Shown here one piece after another: positions 45,499 through 51,983 of a DNA stretch of 64,000 nucleotides; position 1 is the first letter of the stretch, and the number at the start of each line of letters is the position of its first letter. Below the pieces are notes generated by a model. That model was not told the origin of the DNA. It saw only the letters and a list, made by a program, of their open reading frames with translations, and did not search any database. The position numbers and the translations under genes are program-made. This DNA comes from Candidatus Altimarinota bacterium (GTDB lineage: Bacteria; Patescibacteriota; Gracilibacteria; UBA1369; LOWO2-01-FULL-3). Where the stretch lies: positions 1 through 64,000 of the forward strand of contig JALNWA010000003.1 in the NCBI GenBank assembly GCA_023231115.1, written 5' to 3'.

Positions 45499-47094
45499 AT
45501 GGCAGTAGCGCAGTCAAATGAATATCAGGACAGGCTGAAAAAACTTTCAGACCTTTTGGATAGTGGCGTAAATCCTTACGTTGGCAGATATGAAAGAACT
45601 GCAACGACAAAAGAGGCTCTTGCTCTTGGCGAAAAAGGCGGATTAAGAGAAGTCGAAGAGATCGTTAAGAGTCCTAAAAATCTTTTGAAATTGTGCGGAA
45701 GAATAATGACTTTTAGAGAGCACGGAAAACTTGCATTCGCGAATTTGCAGGATTTTAGTGGCAAAATTCAGGTTTGTTTTATGCAAAATTTGCTCGGAGA
45801 AAAATATGGATTTTTGAAAAAACTTGATGTCGCGGATTTTGTCGGAGTTACAGGCGAACTTTTCACAACAAAGCATGGAGAAACTACACTTTTGATTTCT
45901 GATTTTGTTTTGCTTTCTAAAGCGCTAAGACCGCTTCCTGAAAAATGGCACGGACTGCAAGACCAAGAGCAAAAATACAGAGAAAGATATTTGGATACTG
46001 TTATGGATAGGACTGTTTTTGATAGATTTGTTTTTAGAAGTGGGCTTATCAAAGCGCTGAGAGAGTTTTATTGGGACAAAGGATTTACGGAAATCGAGAC
46101 TCCTATTTTGGAAAATATTTCTTCAGGTGCGAGTGCAAAACCTTTTATCACTCATCACAATGCGCTTGATATAGACGTTTATCTTCGTATCGCCGCCGGT
46201 GAACTTTGGCAAAAAATGGCGATTGTTGGAGGTTTTGAAAAAACTTTTGAAGTCGCAAGATGTTTCAGAAATGAAGGAATGGATCCAAGCCATTTGCAGG
46301 AATTTACGATGGTTGAGCATTATGCGGCTTATTGGAATTTTGAGGACAATATGGAATTCACGGAAAAGATGTTTGAGTATTTGCTCAAAAAAACTTTGGG
46401 AACTTTGAAAGTGAATATAAAAGATAAAAATGGAGAGACTGTTGAAGTCGATTTTAAAGGCCCTTGGCCAAGAAAGAAGTTTACAGAAATGATTGAAGAA
46501 GATTGTGGAATTGATGTTTTGAAATATATTGATGATGCAAAAGGTTTACTAAAAGCGATCAAAGCGAAAAAAATAATTATAGAAAAAGCGGAAAGTTTGG
46601 GATATGGAAATTTGGTTGATGCGCTTTATAAAAAAGTTTCTAGACCAAAACTTGTACAGCCAACTTTCGTGACTCATCACCCGTTACTTACAAAACCTTT
46701 GGCTAGAAAAAATGATGAAAATCCTTCTGTTTGCGACACTTTCCAACTTTTGGTAAACGGATGGGAAGTCGTAAATGCGTACAGTGAGCTCGTTGATCCG
46801 GTTGATCAAAGAGCGAGGTTTGAGGCTCAGGCAAAAGCAAAAGCCGGTGGCGATGAAGAAGCGATGATGATGAATGAAGAATATTTGACCGCAATGGAAC
46901 ACGGAATGCCTTGCATTTCCGGTTGGGGAATGGGGATAGATCGACTTGTTACGTTGCTAACAGGACAGGAAAATTTGAAAGACAGCGTTTTGTTTCCACT
47001 GATGAGGCCGGAGGGAATTGAAATTGCAAGAAAACAAGTAAAAGAAGGGCATGTGTATAGCCAAGAGGAAGTTTATAAAAAACTTGGGCTATAA
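45499..47094 (+). CDS. lysS: Lysyl-tRNA synthetase, class II
   Basis: The 531 residues carry an N-terminal OB-fold anticodon-binding domain (about 55-170, with MTFREHGKLAFANLQDFSGKIQV) and the class II catalytic core. Motif 2 is RCFRNEGMDPSHLQEFTMVEHYAAYW and motif 3 GWGMGIDRLVTLLTG. It is slightly longer than E. coli LysRS because of an insertion around 300-345. The stop overlaps the convergent HepT gene by 6 bp. Confidence 0.97.
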   Translation: MAVAQSNEYQDRLKKLSDLLDSGVNPYVGRYERTATTKEALALGEKGGLREVEEIVKSPKNLLKLCGRIMTFREHGKLAFANLQDFSGKIQVCFMQNLLGEKYGFLKKLDVADFVGVTGELFTTKHGETTLLISDFVLLSKALRPLPEKWHGLQDQEQKYRERYLDTVMDRTVFDRFVFRSGLIKALREFYWDKGFTEIETPILENISSGASAKPFITHHNALDIDVYLRIAAGELWQKMAIVGGFEKTFEVARCFRNEGMDPSHLQEFTMVEHYAAYWNFEDNMEFTEKMFEYLLKKTLGTLKVNIKDKNGETVEVDFKGPWPRKKFTEMIEEDCGIDVLKYIDDAKGLLKAIKAKKIIIEKAESLGYGNLVDALYKKVSRPKLVQPTFVTHHPLLTKPLARKNDENPSVCDTFQLLVNGWEVVNAYSELVDPVDQRARFEAQAKAKAGGDEEAMMMNEEYLTAMEHGMPCISGWGMGIDRLVTLLTGQENLKDSVLFPLMRPEGIEIARKQVKEGHVYSQEEVYKKLGL

Positions 47095-47427
47095 ATCATC
47101 TAACATTTTTTTCGTCTCTTTTTTTAGTTGAGATAATTCTTTTTTTACGACTTTCCAAATCAGCCCTACATCTGTTCCGAAATATTCATGTATCAGGATA
47201 TCTCGTGTCCCTGCAATTTTTTTCCATGGAACTTTTGGATATTGTTTTTTCAATTCTGTCGGTAAGTTTTTCACTGCTTCTCCTATTATTTCCAACCTTC
47301 TCATTACGGCATCTTGCAATTGCATATTCTTCAAAAATTGGCTTTCCTTAAAGGATTCCGTGTATTTTTCTATCGCGGTTATACTTTCAAAAATGTGAGT
47401 CAAAAAAACTTTGCTATCTTTTTTCAT
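47089..47427 (-). CDS. hepT: HepT-family RNase toxin
   Basis: The 112 residues match the HEPN-type HepT toxin: a helical protein with the RNase motif R-x4-H-x-Y (Arg75, His80, Tyr82 in GTRDILIHEYF) and RRLEIIGEAVKNLP. Its partner MntA normally AMPylates that Tyr. The start lies within the end of mntA (14-bp overlap), the usual operon order for this pair. Confidence 0.92.
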   Translation of the reverse strand: MKKDSKVFLTHIFESITAIEKYTESFKESQFLKNMQLQDAVMRRLEIIGEAVKNLPTELKKQYPKVPWKKIAGTRDILIHEYFGTDVGLIWKVVKKELSQLKKETKKMLDDL

Positions 47428-47704
47428 AAATTACTTTTTGTTCCTGAAGTATTATTTTTTTCAATAATGGATTGATGGATTCGTATGTCAAAACATCGAC
47501 TTTTTTATCAAGTTTTTCTTCAAGCGCAATTTTCAATCCTATCAAATCGAAAAGTGTTTTACTTTTTTTAAGTTTTACCAAAATATCAATGTCACTGTTT
47601 TCAGTATTATCTCCACGAGCAAATGAACCAAAAATCGAAGCTTTTAAAACTTCTTGGCTTTTTAGAATCGGAATTATTTGTTTTATCAATATCTGTGTGG
47701 TCAT
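47414..47704 (-). CDS. mntA: MntA-family nucleotidyltransferase antitoxin
   Basis: The 96-residue minimal nucleotidyltransferase has the GSFARGDNTENSDIDILV signature: GS at 26-27 and the metal-binding Asp38/Asp40. It neutralises HepT by transferring AMP to its active-site Tyr. A TACAAT -10 sits 6 nt before the ATG. It lies 32 bp downstream of the DGR reverse transcriptase. Confidence 0.93.
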   Translation of the reverse strand: MTTQILIKQIIPILKSQEVLKASIFGSFARGDNTENSDIDILVKLKKSKTLFDLIGLKIALEEKLDKKVDVLTYESINPLLKKIILQEQKVIYEKR

Positions 47705-47710
47705 ATTTTT

Positions 47711-47716
47711 ATTGTA
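47711..47716 (-). promoter_or_regulatory. Extended -10 element, leaderless geometry
   Basis: TGA-TACAAT on the minus strand is followed by exactly 6 nt and the ATG at 47704 of mntA. The toxin-antitoxin pair therefore has its own promoter, separate from the DGR. Confidence 0.5.
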
Positions 47717-47736
47717 TCAGATTATGAGAAATATCG

Positions 47737-48718
47737 TCAAAAATTAAGTTTTTCTAAAACAACCCAATCAAAATATTTTTGATATTTTTTGTTGCAGTGT
47801 CTTTTGATAAGCCCGCTGTAGCTTGAGATGTTGGAGTGATTTAGCCTTTGCGTAGCGCGCGAAAGGCTTCTTTTGTTTAAAGTTCTGCCGGATGGCCAGA
47901 TTTTTACTCCCAAGAATTTCAGTCCGTGAGCAGGTTTTATGATTTTGTCGCTCTTTGGATTTATCTTTAATTTTAAATTATTTTTAAGAAAATCTATGGT
48001 TTTTGTTCTGAAAATTTTCAACTTTTCTGCATCATTTTCAACCAAAATAAAATCGTCGCCATAGCGGACATAAGCCTTTGCACGCAATTCATGTTTTACA
48101 AACCTATCGAGTTCATTCAGATAAATATTTGCGAAAATCTGGCTTGTGAGATTTCCGATCGGCATACCGATTTTCTGTCCTTGGACTGTCGTGAAGCTGT
48201 AAATTATTTCTTTCAACAAATTTAAAGTTGTATTATCTTTGATGCGAAATGACAAAATTTTAAGCAAAATTTCTTGGTCTACGCTGTCAAAAAACTTTTT
48301 TACATCCCCCTTCCAAATGCCGAAAAATGGCTTCGCGGTGTGTGTGTGTGTGTGTGTGTGTGTGGACGCGCTCAATCGCTCCGATAAGTCCTTTCCCTTT
48401 TCTGCAAGACCATGCGTCATAAATAAAAGTCTTGTCGTATATTTTTTCCAAGTAGTCATAAACAAGTCGGTGCACTATTCTGTCGCGAATATTTGCCACA
48501 GAAATTTCTCTGCGTTTATTGTCGCAAACTATAAATTTTCTGTATTCGCCGTGGCGATATTTGCCAGAATTCAAATCTTCAAAAAGTTCATAGAGATTTT
48601 TTTCGAGATAATACTGAAAACTATGCAGTTCATCAGTGGCTTTTTTGCCTTTCCTGAAAGCAAACCAACTTTCCCAAATATTTTTTAAACTCAAATCTAT
48701 GGATTCATTACCAATCAT
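47737..48718 (-). CDS. DGR reverse transcriptase, split by a frameshift in a GT repeat
   Basis: The two halves overlap in different frames: 48718 down to the repeat at 48364 (about 118 residues), then from 48338 to 47737 (about 199 residues) shifted by one base. Joined, they make about 327 residues. Motifs: DAWSCRKGKG, WKGDVKKFFDSVD (motif A), GMPIGNLTSQIFANIYLNELD (the SQ motif typical of DGR enzymes), YVRYGDDFILV (YxDD), and GLKFLGVKI. The gain of one GT unit or loss of two restores the frame and places a short His-Thr run in a loop between motifs. As written the protein is truncated: a phase-off state or a sequencing/assembly slip. Confidence 0.93.
48338..48364. repeat. (GT)13 microsatellite inside the reverse transcriptase gene
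   Basis: 27 bases of alternating G/T (13 units plus one G) encode His-Thr repeats on the minus strand. The frame changes exactly here. Dinucleotide tracts of this length slip readily during replication. Confidence 0.95.
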
Positions 48719-49043
48719 AAATAAAACTTATGAAGTCTACAAAGAGATTATAGACATAAATAACCAATTGCAAAAACGAATGAGTTATACGCTTGGAGTT
48801 AGTGTTGAAAATTCGATCCTTGAATGTATGGAAGACTTAATTATGGCGAAGAATGCACCAAAAACCTTGAAGGCTGCGTATTTGATCAGAGCAAGTAGCC
48901 AGCTTGAAATAACAGCTATTAAACTAAGATTGTTTTTAGAATTAAGACTCGCAAATGAAACTAAAATTTTTCAAACACAGACAAAAATCGCAGAGATCGG
49001 CAGAATGTTAGGTGGGTGGATTAAGGCAACACAAAACACATAA
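48699..49043 (+). CDS. avd: DGR accessory protein Avd (four-helix bundle)
   Basis: The 114 residues match the Avd / S23 four-helix-bundle family: PIINKTYEVYKEIIDINNQL, RMSYTLGVSVENSILECMEDL and the characteristic end KIAEIGRMLGGWIK. Avd forms a pentamer that binds the reverse transcriptase and template RNA and is needed for cDNA synthesis. ATG at 48699; the frame is open further upstream into the RT gene. It runs opposite to RT, TR and target. Its first codons overlap the RT start by 20 bp, and its stop lies 3 bp from the TR. Confidence 0.92.
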   Translation: MDSLPIINKTYEVYKEIIDINNQLQKRMSYTLGVSVENSILECMEDLIMAKNAPKTLKAAYLIRASSQLEITAIKLRLFLELRLANETKIFQTQTKIAEIGRMLGGWIKATQNT

Positions 49044-49046
49044 TCC

Positions 49047-49157
49047 CTCATCCCGCCGCGAACACCATTGTTAGTGTTCTGATTGTCTGCATTGTTCCTG
49101 TCCGCGTTGAACTGCTTGTTGTTCGTATTCCAGTTGAACGCAGGAACCGCACCAGCA
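49047..49157 (-). repeat. DGR template repeat (TR)
   Basis: These 111 bp align without gaps to 49500-49610. In the coding orientation the template contains many AAC/AAT codons (NWNTNNKQFN, RNNADNQNTNN), the codons that give most amino-acid change when A is randomised. By my count 34 adenines are present, 19 differ in the VR, and all 77 other positions are identical. Confidence 0.95.
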
Positions 49158-49477
49158 TTGTCGACAGTGTTTGTCCGTAAAATTTTGTAGTCGCAACCAC
49201 AAAACGTGCATTGGTTTGCTTTCTCATCCCGCAGGGCGGGATAAACACTGCTCAAACGTGAGAAATATTATGTGCTTTTATCTTCCGCCGAGCTTTATGA
49301 CCATGACGCAGAATTTCTCTGTGTGGCATTCAAAGCTTTTTTGTGGCAAAGGACGTGAACGGTAGCCCGCAGTCCCGCAGAGCGAGATCATCGAGTTGCT
49401 ATTCACCGCTGTTTTTATACTAAACTTTTTGCACGAAAAATAAAGAAAAAATTTAAAGAAGAATCAAAGTCCAAAGA
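49158..49477. other. Non-coding spacer between target gene and TR, with inverted repeats
   Basis: No gene is supported in this stretch. It holds a perfect hairpin ATCCCGC-AGG-GCGGGAT (49226-49242). A larger stem pairs GTGAA and TAGC (49355-49366, with a 3-nt bulge) with GCTA and TTCAC (49398-49406). It is less AT-rich than most intergenic DNA here. It may encode the 5' part of the template RNA. Bases 49222-49232 repeat the start of the VR/TR end sequence. Confidence 0.5.
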
Positions 49478-50629
49478 CTAAGCCGTTTCTTTGTTTTTTC
49501 TCACCCCGCCGCGAACACCATTGTCAGTGAACTGAAGGTCCGCAGAGTTCCCGGCCGCGCGGAACCGCCCGGAGTTCGTATTCCAGTAGAACGCAGGAAC
49601 CGCACCAGCACTTGACTCATCTGGAATGTATGTTTCAGGTGCCAAAACGACTTTTGAACTTGCCAGGTTATTCCAGTCGTAATAATCCGGAACCCAACCT
49701 TGAGTATTCAAACAATTTATCACATAAGCTAAAGCTTGTTTGACATCTTGTGCTCTCACGTTGGAAGGAAGAGTTTTGCCGTCCTTTATCAATGCATGCC
49801 AGTCTTGGCCACTCATTGAGTCTTGCCCAATATCCTTTGGCATAATTAGTTGATCACGTTCCAAACGAAAAACTCCACCGGTTTCCTTTTCAGTACCTTT
49901 TAGTGCTGCAAGCATTTCCACTTCTGATTGTCCTCCGTGATTTTTTGGATCAAGTTCCTTTGGATTGTAAACAATCCCGGGCTTTTTATAGCGTTCCCAT
50001 TGCCATAGAATATTTTTCAGATCTATCTGGTCTGCTGTCAAAACTCTTTTGTCGGGTCCGACCAATAAAGTGTTTGGTTTCTTGCCGCCAACTGTACCTT
50101 TATATGCCCTTATTAGAGCTTCTTCTGCAAGTTTTAGATATGTCAAAGTCTCCGGATCTTCATCAGCTACAGGAACGTCCTCAGGTGCCCAGACTGCTCT
50201 GCCATAGCCTTTATCAAGCCCTTCTCCAGCTTCCATCATTTCAGTGTCACCTACTCCAATCAAAGGCTGATAATCTTTTGCAAAATCAGGTTTACGGAAA
50301 CCACGTGCAACTCTTTCTTTTGAAAAAAGTCCGGCTTTCTCCCATGTAGCAAGACTCGACTCAAAACTCGCTTTCAATGCTTCAAGTTTTTTAGCATCAA
50401 CTTTGCCTTCCAATCGGTCGAAAAGTCTTGCTACTCTTTGTTTTAATTCGTCACCTTCCTTAAAATTTTGTGTGGCTAGATCAGGGGGTCTGATTCCACC
50501 AAAACGCTTGTCAGCAACTAAAAGAGCTTTTTCATCCAAAGTTAAAATAGTTCGTTTAGGATCTATGGGAGATGTACGTCTTTCAGTTTCTCCATCCCAA
50601 GATTCCGGTGTTTGTGCTTCTGGTGCCAT
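49478..50629 (-). CDS. DGR target protein with C-terminal variable domain
   Basis: The 383-residue protein is the diversified target. Residues 340-377 lie in the VR, and the end AVPAFYWNT ... NGVRGGVR fits the C-type-lectin-fold variable domain used by DGR targets. The N-terminal 300 residues are charged, with no signal peptide or membrane helix, so the protein is probably cytoplasmic or exported in another way. I recognise no other domain. Thirteen codons differ from the template, e.g. Asn to Tyr, Ser, Arg, Leu, Phe and Asp. A TATAAT lies 10 nt before the ATG. Confidence 0.9.
   Translation of the reverse strand: MAPEAQTPESWDGETERRTSPIDPKRTILTLDEKALLVADKRFGGIRPPDLATQNFKEGDELKQRVARLFDRLEGKVDAKKLEALKASFESSLATWEKAGLFSKERVARGFRKPDFAKDYQPLIGVGDTEMMEAGEGLDKGYGRAVWAPEDVPVADEDPETLTYLKLAEEALIRAYKGTVGGKKPNTLLVGPDKRVLTADQIDLKNILWQWERYKKPGIVYNPKELDPKNHGGQSEVEMLAALKGTEKETGGVFRLERDQLIMPKDIGQDSMSGQDWHALIKDGKTLPSNVRAQDVKQALAYVINCLNTQGWVPDYYDWNNLASSKVVLAPETYIPDESSAGAVPAFYWNTNSGRFRAAGNSADLQFTDNGVRGGVRKNKETA
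49500..49610 (-). repeat. DGR variable repeat (VR)
   Basis: The VR is the last part of the target gene, ending 22 bp before its stop end. All 19 differences from the TR are at template adenines (T on the plus strand). The GC-rich 3' end (49505-49524) is unchanged and fits the initiation-of-mutagenic-homing region; one A-to-G difference flanks it at 49504. Confidence 0.95.
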
Positions 50630-50639
50630 ATAACTTGTG

Positions 50640-50645
50640 ATTATA
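50640..50645 (-). promoter_or_regulatory. -10 element of the DGR target gene
   Basis: TATAAT on the minus strand, 10 nt before the ATG at 50629. Confidence 0.45.
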
Positions 50646-50708
50646 AACTAGGAGAGTATTAAACACCCTTATCGGTGTTTTTGTCAAGTGGGAAGTTTGA
50701 GGAGAGTA

Positions 50709-50948
50709 TTAGAGGTTTTTGTAGATATCTTTTCGATGGTCGATATTGACCAAGATGTTTTGGCCGTCTTCTACTTTGTAAACCAGACGTAATTTTCCTG
50801 AACGGATACGATAGTAGTTGCTGAATCCGGCAAGCTTTTTTGGTTTGAGATTTGCAATATCATTGTTTATTATTTTTTGCCAAATCCCAAAGATTACAGC
50901 TCTTCTCTTTGCATTTAATTTGTCTAATATTTTTTGCATTTTATCCAT
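50709..50948 (-). CDS. RelE/ParE-type toxin
   Basis: The 79 residues match the RelE/ParE fold: ILDKLNAKRRAVIFGIWQKI, KKLAGFSNYYRIRSGKLRLVYKV and the end VNIDHRKDIYKNL. RelE-type members cleave mRNA at the ribosome. It overlaps the preceding AbrB-type antitoxin gene by 8 bp. Confidence 0.9.
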   Translation of the reverse strand: MDKMQKILDKLNAKRRAVIFGIWQKIINNDIANLKPKKLAGFSNYYRIRSGKLRLVYKVEDGQNILVNIDHRKDIYKNL

Positions 50949-51177
50949 CCATTTTTTTTATAGCTTGCTTGAATTTCTCAAAATCCAGTCCGCTTTCGCA
51001 ATAAATACCAAAACTTTTTTCGTCCTCGTAATAAACCGTTTCGTCCTTTACTAAGGGCTTAATAAGTAATCCGTCTTTTGTTTCTTCGGCTATAAATTTG
51101 GTTGTCTTGTATTTACTCCTCCAAGATTTTGGTAATGTTATTTGTCCTGTATTAAACATAGATAAAGTGTAAATCAT
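50941..51177 (-). CDS. AbrB/SpoVT-type antitoxin
   Basis: The 78 residues begin with a swapped-hairpin AbrB domain (MFNTGQITLPKSWRSKYKT), which binds DNA and autoregulates. A C-terminal acidic tail would cover the toxin. It is directly upstream of the RelE-type toxin with an 8-bp overlap. AbrB antitoxin with RelE toxin is a less usual pairing. An internal ATG at 51159 could be the true start. Confidence 0.85.
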   Translation of the reverse strand: MIYTLSMFNTGQITLPKSWRSKYKTTKFIAEETKDGLLIKPLVKDETVYYEDEKSFGIYCESGLDFEKFKQAIKKMDG

Positions 51178-51250
51178 AGTAATTAGTTAATTTGATTAAT
51201 TTAACTAAATCTTACTATGTGGTTAATAAATTCACAAGCATTGTTGCATA

Positions 51251-51289
51251 CTAAAATCCTGAGATTGGAAAAATAAAATTTGTTGACAT
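51251..51289. repeat. Direct repeat, left copy
   Basis: The first 21 bases are identical to 51916-51936 and the remaining 18 match imperfectly, ending TTTGTTGACAT here against TTTGTGGACAT. The two copies bracket the RelE/Phd-like toxin-antitoxin pair exactly. Confidence 0.8.
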
Positions 51290-51568
51290 CTACCTGTAAA
51301 TGTCTTTTCGGTGACCTATGTCTACGACTAGGAATTCTATGTTTGTTTTATCATTCTCCGACAAAAACAACAAAGCTCTGTATTGCCCTATTCTCAGCCT
51401 ATGCGTGGCATATTTGAATAGTGTTAATTTTTTGAGAATCGTGAAGATATTTTTATGATTTTTCAGATCTGTTAATTTTTCAATAATTCTTTTTTGCTCG
51501 AGAAAATTGAATTTCTTGAACTTTGCTTTTGCCTTCTGTGTAAAAGTAAATTTTATCATTTGTTTCAA
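51290..51568 (-). CDS. RelE/ParE-type toxin, second module
   Basis: The 92-residue RelE-like toxin has FTQKAKAKFKKFNFLEQKRIIEKL, HRLRIGQYRALLFL and the end FLVVDIGHRKDIYR. The DxHRKDIY ending is shared with the toxin at 50709, suggesting the two are relatives. Its start overlaps the antitoxin stop by 4 bp (ATGA). Confidence 0.88.
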   Translation of the reverse strand: MKQMIKFTFTQKAKAKFKKFNFLEQKRIIEKLTDLKNHKNIFTILKKLTLFKYATHRLRIGQYRALLFLSENDKTNIEFLVVDIGHRKDIYR

Positions 51569-51813
51569 ATCACCAAGTCACTTTTTCCTGAATCGACTGA
51601 TTGTTTGTATTTTTTATCGAGACTTTTTCTATTCATGAACATTTCGTAATCTTCAATATATTCAGCGATTAATTCATCACATCCGTGGAAATATGGAAGC
51701 ATTACAACTTTTCCCTCCCCTTTGTTTGTCACGATATAGCTTGTTTTATCTATATTTTTGGCTATTTCTCCTATTTTTTGTTGCACGTGAGTAGTCGTTA
51801 TTATCGTTACCAT
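51565..51813 (-). CDS. Phd/YefM-type antitoxin
   Basis: The 82 residues show a Phd/YefM-like N-terminus (ITTTHVQQKIGEIAKNIDKTSYIVTNKGEGKVVMLPY) and an acidic helical C-terminus that would bind the toxin. It precedes the RelE-type toxin with ATGA overlap. A 16-bp perfect palindrome and a half-site overlapping the ATG are present upstream, as expected for autoregulation. Confidence 0.85.
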   Translation of the reverse strand: MVTIITTTHVQQKIGEIAKNIDKTSYIVTNKGEGKVVMLPYFHGCDELIAEYIEDYEMFMNRKSLDKKYKQSVDSGKSDLVI

Positions 51814-51833
51814 ATATGATAGGTTATATGTTT

Positions 51834-51849
51834 TATCATATATATGATA
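51834..51849. promoter_or_regulatory. Putative antitoxin operator (16-bp palindrome)
   Basis: TATCATATATATGATA is a perfect palindrome 20 bp upstream of the antitoxin ATG. A related half-site (TATATGATA) covers the start codon at 51811-51821. Confidence 0.6.
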
Positions 51850-51915
51850 TCTGTGTATTTTATATCCGTCAACAATGATTGTGACAGATGGATTTAAAAT
51901 TTTCTTAAAATAATT

Positions 51916-51954
51916 CTAAAATCCTGAGATTGGAAAGTTGGAATTTGTGGACAT
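51916..51954. repeat. Direct repeat, right copy (guaA upstream region)
   Basis: Same element as 51251-51289. This copy ends 29 bp before the guaA ATG and may include its -35 region, so the left copy could be a duplicate made when the toxin-antitoxin pair inserted. Confidence 0.8.
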
Positions 51955-51983
51955 TTTTGTGTTTTTATTGTAAACATTGAGGC

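Noticed and set aside
48971..49255. Minus-strand ORF of 94 codons covering the TR
   Set aside because: It is open because the TR copies the target reading frame and avd antisense happens to be open. Its start and end fall in unrelated sequence and its tail is antisense to avd.
49253..49400. Small minus-strand ORF (MISLCGTAGYRSRP...) in the DGR spacer
   Set aside because: About 40 codons, no start signal, no recognisable family, and it lies within inverted repeats that fit an RNA better.
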